Assembly (NCBI GenBank): GCA_951799425.1
Contig: OX637393.1
Coordinates: forward strand, 5,654,744-5,718,743
Reading direction: 5' to 3'
DNA length: 64,000 bases
Origin: Ilex aquifolium
Taxonomy: Eukaryota; Streptophyta; Magnoliopsida; Aquifoliales; Aquifoliaceae
Part shown: in pieces, positions 1 through 11,141 of the stretch
Layout of the letters: each line of letters opens with the position of its first letter
Numbering within the stretch: the stretch's first letter is position 1
The notes under the pieces: generated by a model
What the model saw: the letters and a program-made list of their open reading frames with translations, nothing else
Told to the model about the DNA's origin: nothing
Database searches by the model: none
Program-made: the position numbers and the translations under genes

Positions 1-514
1 CACATATTGATAGAGGAACAATTGAATACAATAGATTCCACCAGAATTCATGTTCGAGAAATGTCTAAAGCAGAATTGGGAGAGAACTGCAAATGATAAA
101 AAACCTTACCCCCTCCTCAGGTGCCATGCATATCCATTTACTTCTCCTTGGTGCATATGTGAGTTTTTTTATATGTTATGCAACTGAGGGTATTAAACGA
201 ACAGTCGAGCGGGTAAGATTTTAATATCTAAGCAGGTACGATTGTGTAATTTATAAGTCAACAAAAGTTGGTTATGGCTTACAACTCATTTGAGGTCACT
301 AACCATTCAATGGATCTAAGTTATAACTTGAAAACAAAGTTGCAAAATATTTTAATATGTTACAATCGATCCTAAATGTTAAGATTGATTGAGTCGTAAT
401 CTCACCCTTATGTTCTACTATCTTTCGATACAATATTAAAAAGTAACTATACCATACTATAATTTTACCCGTAGTTGAACTTGGTATTAGGAAGTGATTA
501 CCCGTAGTAATTCT

Positions 515-541
515 ACTCTCTCTCTCTCTCTCTCTCTCTCC
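515..541. repeat. (CT)n microsatellite
   Basis: An uninterrupted CT dinucleotide run of about 13 units in non-coding DNA. Confidence 0.9.
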
Positions 542-1763
542 TACATCTTCAACCAGTGTATAGAAAGGTGAAGGATTAATGACTGCTGGTTCATTCTTTA
601 TATCAGGTACAATCATGAATGAAAATTTTTAACAACAACAGTTGAGTTGTTCGCATGTTAGTTTCTTAAGAAAAGAAAACCCACTCATTAAAATAATACG
701 ATGATGATTATTCATGATCTTCTTGATTTAATAAAACTATTTCTATCGTTAAAAACTAGTGGACAGGACTAATTCAGAATCTCATGATCTTCTAGAATGC
801 ACACAATTATTCAAATCCCCCCAGTGTCCGCCATTGCTCATTATAAGAAAAATTATTTTCTTAAGGATCAAGAATAATAAGACATGATCAAATTTTAGTA
901 CTAGGTAGGTTCAATATTAGAGAGACCAAAGAGAGATCGAAACTATAATTTGAGGACACAAATAAAATAATAGTCATTGAAATTGTGTGTAGCAACAATA
1001 TGATCAAACTAGACATATGTACAAGGTTTCATAAACCTAAGAAATTGAAAAAAAAAATGTAATATTTATTATTATATTTGAAGAAATATAAAATCTGCAC
1101 TTAGTGAAGAATTGTTTCATTTGTTGGTATTCAAATGTGTGCTAGATTGCTTTCGACCCCTTTTCTTTTTCTTGTATGTGCCCTTCTCACCCACTCACAC
1201 AGAGGCATATACAGAGTAATGGCAACTTGTTGCCCAAAGTTTGCAACAAGCTACTACGCCTTCTCAAAATTAGAGGATTTCACATTGTCTGTTTAATTAT
1301 TTTGAGTTTACGGTTACCCCAGTTGACGGTTAACAACTTTTTTCTAATAGTAATCATCGCACATATCAATAGGACTGACCCAAAAATATTTGTGGCGTAG
1401 GAATAAAATAAAGTTCTTTTTTAAGATTTAATAAATTCAATTATGTGTTAGTTTTAATATTATCACACAGAAATTTATGTGTTTTAGTAGGAATCTTTAT
1501 GGTGGAAAACTACAAACAGAAAACATAAAATTAAACTGAGATATAAAACAAATGTAGCCGGGAAGAAGATGGCTCTGGAAAGGAGGGTAGGGGATTGATT
1601 TGTTGGTATTAATGTTGTTATTTGTTTAGCATTTTGAAGGATTAAAGCCACATGTAGGTGTATTTCATTAATTATTTGCTTCTTGTAATTCTGTGATTCT
1701 TCTTCAATAAAATTTTCTCATTCTTTAAAAAAAAAATAGTTATATAGTCATTGGAACTCATAT

Positions 1764-1793
1764 GGAGAGAGAGAGAGAGAGAGAGAAAGAGAG
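1764..1793. repeat. (GA)n microsatellite
   Basis: A GA dinucleotide run with one AA interruption, in non-coding DNA. Confidence 0.9.
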
Positions 1794-3139
1794 TTTCTCA
1801 ATTTTACATAAAAGATACCAAAAAAGATACCTGGAAATCGAAGTGATTATATCATAATTTAGCTTGCTAGACCTAAGTGAGTGGTGCACTAGGCGAGTTG
1901 GGGCTCTAAGCAACCGCCTCATTTGCATAGGTATTGGGCCGACCCTGCATAAAAATGTAACTATACATTGTTAAATCAGGTCAATTCAAAATTTGTCAAA
2001 TCATAAATAGTTAACTTACTGAATTAAGAATAGAAAATTGAATTTACTTGCGATGATTTTAGAGATGCCCTCATAGTTTTTGAAATCATACTAACGCCCC
2101 TTGTTAGATTTTGTCCCTAAATGAACCTAATGGCATGTGTGTGTTTTCAAGCTTGTCCATGTTCTTTATCCCTACATCCAAACGACTATAGTATTGAAAA
2201 ATCCGCCATTCCTTGTTTGGACAACGATAATCCTACAATCGAATACTCACTTTCTTTCTTTCTTCTTTGTCATGTTCTTCTTATCTCATTGCATATCATA
2301 CCATTTAGACACACATTTAACCATGCATATACTTATAAGTAGGAGGTATAAGGCCAGACCTTGGAGGCATAGAGAGGAAGAGAGTAACAAATTTTTTGGG
2401 AGTAAAATAGTAGGAGAAGGCTGTTTTATTTGTTTGGATTTCTGACAAGTTTTTTGTTGTTTTTATTATTTGTCTATTGTGACGGAAAAATAGATATTTA
2501 CACAAAAAAAAAGATACGCATATCAATTACTATTATCTAAAATTTTAGGGGTGTCAATGCAATTTTTCGAAATATTTAAAAATCTTGAATAGGTATAAAA
2601 CGTACGCTTCACAATTTCTAATCCAAATGTAACCAAACATAAGACTTCACCAATTCCTGTAATACTACCTACTTGAATAAAAATGGACCCCACCTTCGGT
2701 CGGGTTTCTATCTGCAAATATATGATGAGTGATTTTTTATTGAGAAAATTAAACAATTTGATACTAAAGATGACAAACTCCCAATAAACTATGTAAAAAT
2801 TCTGCTAATTGTTCAATGAACACATGTTCAGATTACCTAATGAATACAATTTTAAACAGTTACGTGTAGAATTAGATTGCATTTTGCAAGCTTCAAGGAC
2901 CACGAAAACTGCTTAATTTAAGATTTTGATAATGTCAGATGATTCGAGAGAGATTCAATGTATCGGTACTTCTACGTTATTATTATTATTATTATTTTCT
3001 ACATTATTATTAAGATTTGATATTATCAGTCAATTACAGATAAACATGTAAGACCAATGGATCTATCAAATTCGAAAACTATCAATAACTTTCACGTGAA
3101 ATTATTTGGATCCATTCATCCTCGGTTTTTTATGTATAT

Positions 3140-4045
3140 GATTGATTGATGATACCATACATCAATGACGATGTGATATCATTGTTATATTATTATTTAC
3201 TGACATTATTCAGACCATGTGTTTGTTTTTTTTGACTTAGAGAGCATTAGCAGTCTATTATATGGGGAATTAAAGCACGTTTTTGATTAAGACAAGCCAA
3301 CTTGCTTTTGCTATGCATTGACCAATATAACATTATCATTCTATTTTATTGTAATTAAAACACGTTTTTTATTAAAACAAATTATCAGCCACTCAGCTAA
3401 TCAAATCGTCATCAATGATGTATAATTGAAGAAACAGGATGTTAACCACGGTCTAACTATGGTATCGAAAAATTGTTTTTTGATATCACACCTCTTCAAT
3501 TCTCACAATAAAATGTCAAGTTTTATTATCTTAAACTAAACAAGATCAACGACTACAAATAAATTCATCAAATATCAACAACTATAAATTATTTTTTAAG
3601 ATAATATCAAAAACTTTTGTTTCAATCCCATAACCTCATCTCTTTTTTTTTTTTTGGCTAATTAAAAAGGTGTGGAGCACCCAGAAACTATCCCGATAGG
3701 CCCTCACTAGTAGGATCATGAGGCATCTGACTGCGCTCGTTACTCTTCTCTGGAATGAACCTAATTAGGTTAATATAGCTGTCAACCACCGAACCCCCAA
3801 TATTAACTTCAACACTCGAACCTCTAACCTCTGAATGAGAAATTCGGCCGACACCAACTCGACCACCCCACTCGGTGCTCATAACCTTATCCTGTTAACA
3901 CAGGGAAGGTTAAGCTCATCTGAACCAAATTTCTTTGCCTGTCTTTGTCAAGTGGCTTGGATATCAATGTTAGTTGATATGTAACATGTCCAGTAAAGAG
4001 GTGGAAGAGAAAGAGGATAAACATAAATTATCTCTTGTTGCGCAG
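3140..4045 (+). repeat. Left arm of an inverted segmental duplication
   Basis: Blocks here match the reverse complement of 14545-14965 in the same order: around 3160-3300, 3905-3955 and 3985-4035. Examples are the block ending GCACGTTTTTGAT near 3280 (reverse complement near 14815) and AACATGT..AGTAAAGAGGTGGAA near 3990 (reverse complement near 14580). The SINE at 3637-3879 is present only in this arm. The arms flank the dead dioxygenase gene. Confidence 0.65.
3637..3879 (-). mobile_element. tRNA-derived SINE with target-site duplication
   Basis: Read on the minus strand, it starts GAGCACCGAG. It has a box A-like GTGGTCGAGTTGG and, about 40 nt on, a box B-like GGTTCGAGT, the internal RNA polymerase III promoter layout of tRNA-derived SINEs. 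It ends in an A-run (T-run at 3642-3655 on the plus strand). An 8-bp direct repeat CATAACCT flanks it at 3629-3636 and 3880-3887. The matching arm at 14.6 kb lacks the insert. I do not assign a SINE family. Confidence 0.7.
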
Positions 4046-4640
4046 AATCATATCGAATCAATTTATTTTACAAATTAGTCTTCTATCTGGGACATTGTAC
4101 TGGGTCAAAATTTTTGGAAGGTTGTGCATGTTTAAGCCTATGCTATGTTGTGATTATGGTTAGAGGGGTCCATTTCATCACTTATGTACCTAGTCTCTTT
4201 TTTTGAAGGAATGTACCTAGTCTTTTGGTTGCGAGAGATTGCCTTAAAATATGGACTTGGTGTGTGAGTGGAACATACTTTTTTGACTAACGTTCCGTAT
4301 GTCCGTTTGGGTATCAGCCAAGAAAAATAGATAAGTTCTAGCGTCTCGCCCGCTTAATTGTAGAGGATGGTCTATTGTAAGTACAATTTTGTGTTACATT
4401 ATAGGAAGTAAGGATATGAATACGATACGATACGATACAGATACGATAATATGAAAAAATCTTAAAAAATAAAATACAAGTACAGTTAAAATACTATATA
4501 TATATATATATGTTGACATGATACGTACGAGATCATGGACAAATAGCACGAAGTAGAAATACACAACACATGAGATTATGTTGTTCAGTTGCGTTTACGG
4601 ATTAAGCGCAATGACCAAAAAAAAAAAAACACTATAAACA
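3888..4640. other. Non-coding, 3' side of the dead dioxygenase gene
   Basis: This is the remainder of the inverted-repeat arm followed by AT-rich DNA with a short (TA)n run near 4497-4512. I see no gene in it. Confidence 0.5.
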
Positions 4641-4943
4641 TCAAAGATCAAAAAGAGGTCTCAGAAACGAAACCAAAAGGAACTCCAGTTTCTTAATTGA
4701 AATAGGTCTCATGACATCTAGATATGATTTTCCGGAGAGCCCACGGGAAAATAATCCCCTATAGCACTCAACAACACTCATCCTTTTAAATAACGCTGGA
4801 TTTTGATCCATGATAAGGCTTGGTGTTGGCCTCAGATCTCCATCAAATTTCGGGTTAAGGAAAGTGGCGATGGAAATCCTCTCCTCTTCTGAATTAACTG
4901 TTACTCGATGTTCAATACTATGATATACTCCATTTGTCACAAT
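4641..4943 (-). pseudogene. Dioxygenase pseudogene, exon 4
   Basis: This is the last exon of a 2-oxoglutarate/Fe(II) dioxygenase of the SRG1-like class. A pyrimidine-rich TTTGCAG acceptor ends at 4944, and the exon begins IVTNGVYHSIEHR, matching exon 4 of the intact copies at 45122 and 52446. The distal iron-binding His (in SIEHR) and the RxS 2-oxoglutarate motif (in ERISIA) are present. The reading frame runs past the usual end at YLDVMR and adds about 20 unrelated residues. Exons 2 and 3, with the HxD motif, are not found upstream, and exon 1 is split by an LTR element, so the gene is dead. Exon identity is clear. That these pieces belong to one former gene is inferred from order and strand. 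Confidence 0.8.
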
Positions 4944-5254
4944 CTGCAAAAAAAAATTGTGAATAAACAAACAGCCAAATTATTTTTTATATGTTTTAGT
5001 TGTGTCCTAACCTCTCTGGACGTGAGAGGCGTGCTTGATTCGCTCAGGTGTACTGCAGTGTTGGGCCTAATCCTTTTGGGCTTGGAGGAAAGTCTAGTTA
5101 TTTTAGTCTAAATAGTTGTTTATATATTAATATTAGCAATGTTATTCTTAATCTCGTGGGATGTGAGACGTGTACTTACCTAATAAGTATCATAAGTGAG
5201 CATTAAACTATGCTCCTTATTTGGAACTACCCTTATTCTTAATTTTTTTTCAAT

Positions 5255-5640
5255 TTAGAGGGTCTTTTTATCCATTTCAAGCATCAAAATAGAAGGTTTT
5301 TCTATGCAAGATGTGCTACTAGTAGGGGGCAGAATAGGGATACAAGGACTCAGCTACTGATAATTGCTCATTTTAGAGTTGGGAGATCCAATTTAATTAA
5401 TTTGTAAACATATGAAACACTGAAATGAAAAAAAAGAAAAAAAAAAAAAGTGATTAGTCGAGGTACACGTAAGTTAGTTCGAATACTCTAACCCTTGAAC
5501 TAAAAAAAAAAAAGTGATTATGAAGTTGTTGAGGCTTTTGTATCTCTAGTCCTCCCCTACTCCTAGTAGATGATTCCTACTTGGCCGAAAAATCATTTAT
5601 TTTGATGCTTGAAATAGATGGAAAAGACCAATTAAATTTA
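5255..5640. repeat. Foldback (MITE-like) inverted repeat
   Basis: The arm 5255-5372 is an imperfect reverse complement of 5521-5640. Both contain TTTCAAGCATCAAAATA, then a matching CTACTAG/TAGTAG block and GATACAA. The loop is A-rich and contains a small secondary insertion. I did not resolve a target duplication, so the superfamily is open. Confidence 0.55.
5457..5506 (+). mobile_element. Very short SINE-like insertion
   Basis: About 50 bp with a box B-like AGTTCGAATAC, ending in an A-run. It is flanked by the direct repeat AAAGTGATTA (ending at 5456 and at 5520). It looks like a 5'-truncated SINE or tRNA-derived retroposed fragment. The A-runs make the duplication length uncertain. Confidence 0.4.
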
Positions 5641-5817
5641 TTTTAAAAGTGTAACGTTTAAATTGAAACAAATGACAGTTTAGGAAGTATTTTAAAACTT
5701 GAGACACAATATAATAAAAAATTGTAAACAATAAACATATTTATCTTCATATTCTAAATCAAATCACAAATATAGATAAGAGATAAAGAAATTTAAATAT
5801 CGGTTTGTAGTGAGGGT

Positions 5818-6090
5818 GAGAGGTGGTGGGCGGCAGTGGTGATGGTAAGAGACGGTGATGGTTGTGGTGGGTGGCAATGACTGTGGTGGCGGTGATGGCG
5901 GCGAGGGCGGCGGCAATGGTGGTGGTGGCGGCGGTGGCGGTGGTGGTGGTGATGGCGGTGGCAGTGGTGGTGGTGGTGGGGGGGTGGCGGTGGTGGCGGC
6001 GGCGACGATGGTGGTGGTGGTGGTGGTGGCGACGACGGTGGTGGTGGGGGCGGCGGCGGCGGCGGTGGTGGTGGTAGAGGTACTGGTGGG
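5818..6090 (+). repeat. G-rich GGT/GGC trinucleotide tract
   Basis: About 270 bp of degenerate GGT, GGC and GAT triplets with GG or GGG every three bases on the plus strand. Long open frames exist in several phases on both strands only because the period is three. They encode Gly/Val-, Trp/Arg-, Pro- or His-runs and are not supported as genes. Confidence 0.85.
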
Positions 6091-6366
6091 ACGGTTTCAA
6101 ATACTATAATCACTTTTAAAAAATCACTTAAAACACACCCTTAGACTCCTATTTTTCCCATTAAATATAGAGTGTTAATATTAGCCGTTAGATTAACTTT
6201 AAAGTAAAATTTAAAGTGATCTGAACCGCGAATAACAAAAGTCATTTTGTTTATCTTTTGAGATTTAAATTGTAAGATATATATATATATATATATAACA
6301 AGGGCAATTGGTTTTCCTAGATATTGGGGGGAAATGATTTCTTCTGTTTCGGGCAATTTGATAATG

Positions 6367-6367
6367 A

Positions 6368-6405
<38 letters not shown>
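6367..6405. repeat. (GT)n(GA)n compound microsatellite
   Basis: A GT run joined directly to a GA run. The same compound pattern recurs near 20656. Confidence 0.9.
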
Positions 6406-7000
6406 AACGGATGGCGACTTGTTCTTGCTTTCTTCTCCTTTCACATGTGAAAATTTGGAGAGTTGAAACTTTTTCGCACTTCCATGGGAACATGTCGAAG
6501 AAGTCGTACTAAACCTTACCTACAACCACCATCTCTTGTGTTTCTCCCAATTATATTGTACAGGGAAAATAAATTCCTACTTCTGTATTTTTTATTTTTG
6601 GGTTAATCGAACCTTGTAACGTAAAAGACACTCAAATTATCAAATTATACCGCTGATGTTCAAAAACAAATGAAAATGTGACTTAGATCTTAACTGCCGT
6701 TCACTTTTCTATTATATTCAGTGGCGCATAAACATAACAATGAGACATATCATGGTTCAAATATGAATCATGTCATTCAGAACTCTTGTGTATTGAATAT
6801 GACTTCTATCTTTTTGTTTAATTTGTAAATTCACATCGAAAACGTTGAATAAATCAAATAAAATTAACATGAAATGTGAAGCTAATTTGGATACGTATTA
6901 AATAACACCGGATATGTGTTGATATTATAAATATATTTGAAGGATATTATCATGGAAATATATTGGTTTTGGAGTAGGTGATAGGTAGATATATGAGTGC

Positions 7001-7118
7001 CTGAAAGAAACCCCATTCCTTGCATGCATGGTGTAGCTTTTCAAGCTCTAAGTCCATTGAATCTCCAAAAAGCAAGGTCTGCATGTCAAAGATGAGGACT
7101 TGTGGTAAGGAGGAGGTA
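7001..7118 (-). pseudogene. Dioxygenase pseudogene, 3' half of exon 1
   Basis: The minus strand reads SSLPQVLIFDMQTLL and then LEKLHHACKEWGFFQ, the end of exon 1 in SRG1-like genes (compare ELERLHSACREWGFFQ at 47847). The exon stops at CAG, but the following bases are GC rather than GT, so the donor site is altered. The upstream side is cut by element A. The missing first half lies beyond the element at 11142-11270. Confidence 0.85.
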
Positions 7119-7123
7119 TCACA

Positions 7124-7707
7124 TGATGAGCTCAAAGCCAACTGGATCAGGCCTAATAAATCAATCAAGCTCAAGTCAACTAAAAGGCAGTTCAAGTATA
7201 CTTTATCAATTTGACCCAATCCAAGGTCCAAAGAGCCTAGGAAGATAAGAGCACACGGGAGAGAGATTATCGGGATATGCACTCATGAAGATCAATCTCA
7301 CCTTAATTGTACTTACCAAAGAAGTAGTGTCCTCTCCCTCACGTCACCGTCTCACCTCACCGCCTCAACATACCTATAAATTGTAAGCTTTCTCCACATG
7401 AAAGGGAACACATTGGTACCTCACTACACCTCTCTACACATAGCTTCTCTCTCCTAACTATTGTACCTGTCGCGGAGCACACATCTCCCGAAGCTTTCTC
7501 TCTTACTCTATTCATCAATAAAGAGCCACTGGCCACTGTTGCCGTTTTCGAGAGTGGAGTAGGTCACTTGGACCGAACCACTATATATCTGTGTGTTGAC
7601 TCATTATTTTCTCTTTTTGCCATTGATTGTTTATTTATTGTCCATTAATTACACATCTTCACATATTCAACTGTTGAACTTGCACGAGACAATTTTGTGC
7701 ATCATTA
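7124..7707 (+). repeat. Element A 5' LTR
   Basis: It runs from TGATGAG to GCATCATTA and is matched by 10568-11141. A TATAAA at 7375-7380 is the likely promoter, and AATAAA-like signals occur near 7518. Confidence 0.85.
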
Positions 7708-7710
7708 ATT

Positions 7711-7726
7711 TGGCGCCGTCTGTGAG
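7711..7726 (+). promoter_or_regulatory. Primer-binding site, element A
   Basis: TGGCGCCGTCTGTGAG begins 3 nt after the LTR. TGG at its start pairs with the CCA end of a tRNA. The same site, with small changes, occurs in elements B, L and D. I do not name the tRNA with confidence. Confidence 0.8.
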
Positions 7727-7758
7727 AAACGATTAAGTTTTCTACTCTTTTCCAATCC

Positions 7759-9332
7759 ATGGCAATCACGACCAGATCGATGAGTCAACAATCGGGAGAC
7801 AACAACCCGGCCCACCGGGAGGAGGCTCCGCCTCCCCTCGCACCCTAGGAACCATCTGCTACGGCGACTCCTGTCGTCGGGCAACAGCTCTTACAGACCA
7901 TACAGCTGCTGGTAAACCAAAATCAGCAAATCATATAGTTGATGCTCGCCTAGGGAGGCGCCGCCCTCACCCCGTGGGAGGAGCCCCACTCCCTCCAACG
8001 GGAGAGGAGCAGCAACCTATCCCCTCTAGGCGCCAAGCAGCCCCCCACCATGGGGCCCCTCACCAGAATGCCCCAGGGCCACGCCCAGGCGCCCCTCGCG
8101 TAGGAGTTCCACCTCTGCGCACAGGAAGTTCACATGTTCCCCCTCCTCATGTACCTGTGTAGGAGGACGAGGGAGAAAGTCAATATGCCGATTATGAAAG
8201 CCATTACCACTACCTGACAGAGGATGTCCCCAACCAATGGGACGAGAAGATCAGAGAGTTGCAAAACCAACTCGGTGATGACCTCAACGCCATCAAGGCA
8301 CAGGCGCCCGAGATGGTGGACTACTTGGTAAGGCGCATTGATACCCCATTTGTTGCAGATATTGTCAATTACCCCCTACCCTCAAAGTTCAAGATGTCTG
8401 TCAGCGAGATCTTCAACGGTACCAAGGACCCTCTAGATCACCTCGACACCTATAAGTCTCTTATGCAACTCCACAACGTGTCTGATGAGATCATGTGTAG
8501 AGCCTTCCGCACCACCTTGAAGGGGTCTGCTCGACAATGGTTCGCGAAGATCAAACCCTCCTCTATCCACTCATTCGCGGAGCTGAGTAAATCTTTCGTC
8601 TCCTACTTCATCGGGGGACGCCGACATCAGAAGTCTATTACCCACCTACTCACCATCAAGTAGGACCGGGATGAAAGCCTCAGGAGCTACCTCACTCGTT
8701 TCAACGAGGAAGCTCTCCAGATTGAAGAGCCAGACGATAAAGTAGCCCTAATCGCCTTTATCGCAGGTCTGCGCTCTTCTAGTTTCATGTTCTCTGTCCT
8801 AAAAAAGTCACCATCCAGCATGCCCAAGTTGCTGTCAAGGGCACAAAAGTACATAAACGCCGAGGATGTCACCAAGGCAAAACGAGGTGAGTCCTCCCAT
8901 GGGGGCGAGAAGAGGAATGACACCCATGAGGACAAGCGGGAAGTAGAAAACAAAAGGAATAGGACAGAGAGAATCTCTATCAAGGACTGTCTTGGTCCCC
9001 CACCTCTAAGAGAGCGGAAAGCCTTCACGCTGCTCAATGCTTCCATGGAGCATATCCTGTTCCAAATACAGGATAACCCTATAGTACGGTGGCTAGAGAA
9101 GATGAAGACCGCCCCGAACCGGAGGAGCCCGAACAAGTACTACAGCTTCCATCGCGACCACGGCCATGAGACTGACGATTGTTTTGATCTTAAAAGGCAG
9201 ATCGAAGAGCTTATACAGCGTGGCCAGTTGAGGCAATACGTTGCTGGTAGAGGACAAGCCCCGCCACCTGGTCGGGACCAGGACGACAGAGAACGCCAGC
9301 AACCCCTCGGAGAAATTCAGACAATCTCTTGA
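7759..9332 (+). pseudogene. Element A gag, broken
   Basis: It encodes a Tat-lineage gag polyprotein. The start is MAITTRSMSQQ, followed by a Pro-rich linker, then the retrotransposon gag core (FNGTKDPLDHL, FRTTLKGSARQWF, FAELSKSF, then the SLRSYLTRFNEE region). The C-terminal segment is YYSFHRDHGHETDDCFDLKRQI and the frame ends near GEIQTIS, where protease would begin in a full element. It contains five in-frame TAG codons (7846, 7936, 7951, 8160, 8661) and one frameshift between about 7955 and 7975. Four of the TAGs align with Gln in element B. It cannot encode an intact protein without readthrough. Confidence 0.85.
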
Positions 9333-10567
9333 AAGCTAAAAGGAAGAGGCGACTCCAACTCCCCCAGGGAAGTCTTGGCCCACCTATGGGACACCGAACA
9401 CTTGAAGAGCTATAGCGGGTACAAACCAATGACACTCATATTATCTGTCATTTATTGTTTCAATCGATTTATTCTGTTATTTATTATTTTATATCTAAAA
9501 CTCTGCGAAGATTATTATGTCTAGAACTATCTTGCTTTAATAAAGTTTGTAGACAGCTTATAAAAGTCAGAACATGACCTAACAACAAGGTAAACAAAAA
9601 GACAAAAGTCGTCATACTCCTGAAGATCAATCACTGCTCTCCGAGCCACTATCATCAAGGCTCTTCGCGTCACCATCTACCCATGTTACCTCATATGGGA
9701 CGAAGCCAGAGAACTCACTAGTAGGAAAAGCTGTCAAACTCTTCATAACCATTAATAAAGGCGTCTGCAATGGCTCTCTCAACAGTCTCCCTCCTCATCT
9801 TCGTCTTAATGGAATGAGCCTCTGCCACATCATCCATCTACCGAGACTATACGTAGCTCGGTCTCAGCTCCTACGGCCCTCTCACTAGATGTTTGCAGTT
9901 ATGACTCTGCTCTCGCGCAGGTAGTCTCCTTACAAGCCTCTGCCACAGCAGCTATCACCCGAGACTATACTGTAGCTCGGCCATGATGTCGCCTAGACGA
10001 TGGATCTCGCCCCCTCTACCTTTGGCACCTCCAACATTGCTGACCCAGCCTTAGGTCTCACCCCCTCCACCTTGGGCGCCTCCCATGGCGCCGCCTAAGC
10101 CATGAGTCTCGCCCTCTCCACCTTGGGCGCCACATATAACGCCACCCATTCTTACCTCCTTCGAGCTCCTGGTCTTCATAATCTTGCTCTGGTTTAGGGA
10201 ATAGAAGATTTGAAGAAAATGGCCTCTAGAATAAGCTTATAAGGAAAAGAGAATGGCTTCTAGGAGAAGCCTCCAAGGAAAAGAAAATGGCTTCTAGGAG
10301 AAGCCTCAAAGGAAAATAGAAGGGGAAAATGAAGTGGGGGAGTCTAAAAGCCTCTATATATAGGCAAGATTCTTTCAAGACCCAGCAAAAGGAATGCAGA
10401 AAAATGCAAAAAACATCCAGTGTCAGTAGATTCAACAGAGAGTCCCTGAAGATGAAAAGACGCCGTGGAGAACAAGAAAAATTCTGCTCATCCAAGTGAA
10501 GAAGAAGCTCATGCCCTCAACCCCCTTCTCTTGCAAACAGTCGAAGGCTTGGCGCATGGTGGGCAAA
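9333..10567 (+). other. Element A 3' internal region with degenerate repeats
   Basis: There is no pol. Short degenerate repeats occur: CTTGGGCGCC-type units near 10000-10140 and three or four copies of a roughly 31-bp GGCTTCTAGGAGAAGCCT unit, itself a hairpin, at 10215-10320. The 3' LTR follows directly at 10568, after GGTGGGCAAA. Confidence 0.6.
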
Positions 10568-11141
10568 TGATGAGTTCAAAACCAACTAGGTCAGGCCCAA
10601 TAAATCAACCAAGCTCAAGTCAGCTAAAAGGCAGCCCAAGCCCACTTTATCAATCCGATCCAGTCCAAGGTCAAAGGAGCTTGGGAAGACAAGAGCACGC
10701 AGGAGAGAGATTATCGGGATATGCACTCATGAAGATCAATCTTACCTTAATTGTACGTACCAAAGAAGTAGTGACCTCTCCCTCACACCGCCTCACCTCA
10801 CCGCCTCAACATACCTATAAATTGTAAGCCCTCTCCACATGAGAGGGAATACCTTGGTATCTCACTATACCTCTCTACAAAAAGCTTCTCTCTCCTAGCT
10901 ATTGTACCTCTCCCGGAGCACACATCTCTCTGAGCTTTCTTTCTTACTCTATTCATCAATAAAGAGCCACCGTTGCCGTTTCCGAGAGTGTAGTAGGTCA
11001 CCCGGACTGAACCACTATATATCTGTGTGTTGACTCATTATTTATTGTTTTTGCCATTGATTGCTTATTTATTGTCCATTAATTACACATTTTCACATAC
11101 TCGACTGTTAATCTTGCACGAGACAATTTTTTGCATCATCA
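10568..11141 (+). repeat. Element A 3' LTR
   Basis: This is the direct repeat of 7124-7707 with numerous substitutions. It ends CATCATCA. Confidence 0.85.

Larger units (their letters stand above)
1..3628. other. AT-rich non-coding spacer
   Basis: I see no supportable gene here. All open frames are short, lack homology I recognise and have no plausible exon structure. The stretch holds simple repeats (CT near 515, GA near 1764, ATT near 2977). From about 3140 it also holds one arm of an inverted duplication shared with 14545-14965. Confidence 0.6.
4944..7000 (-). other. Decayed interior of the dioxygenase pseudogene
   Basis: Exons 2 and 3 should lie here. I find no trace of the VINHGVS exon or of the exon carrying HSDADALT. 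The space holds a foldback-like repeat (5255-5640), a G-rich trinucleotide tract (5818-6090) and TA and GT/GA microsatellites near 6278 and 6367. Confidence 0.6.
7124..11141 (+). mobile_element. Element A: gag-only LTR retrotransposon (TR-GAG type)
   Basis: A 4.0-kb element with LTRs of about 580 bp starting TGATGAG and ending CATCA, a primer-binding site just inside the 5' LTR, a broken gag and no pol. The 5-bp flanks are TCACA (7119-7123) and TCAGA (11142-11146), a target duplication with one mismatch. Its LTRs differ at many positions, so it is older than the composite in the 23-43 kb region. Size, gag-only content and structure fit terminal-repeat retrotransposons with a GAG domain, which need a partner's enzymes. 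It sits inside exon 1 of the dioxygenase pseudogene. Confidence 0.88.

Noticed and set aside
3688-3882. 64-residue minus-strand frame
   Set aside because: It lies wholly inside the tRNA-derived SINE and is a by-product of it.
5759-6113. Several long open frames with Gly/Val, Pro, His or Trp/Arg runs
   Set aside because: They come from a trinucleotide repeat that stays open in multiple frames on both strands. No start context or homology.
7759-9332. Programmed readthrough of multiple TAG codons in element A gag
   Set aside because: Five stops plus a frameshift, and sister copies with CAG at most of these places, fit deamination decay better than recoding.
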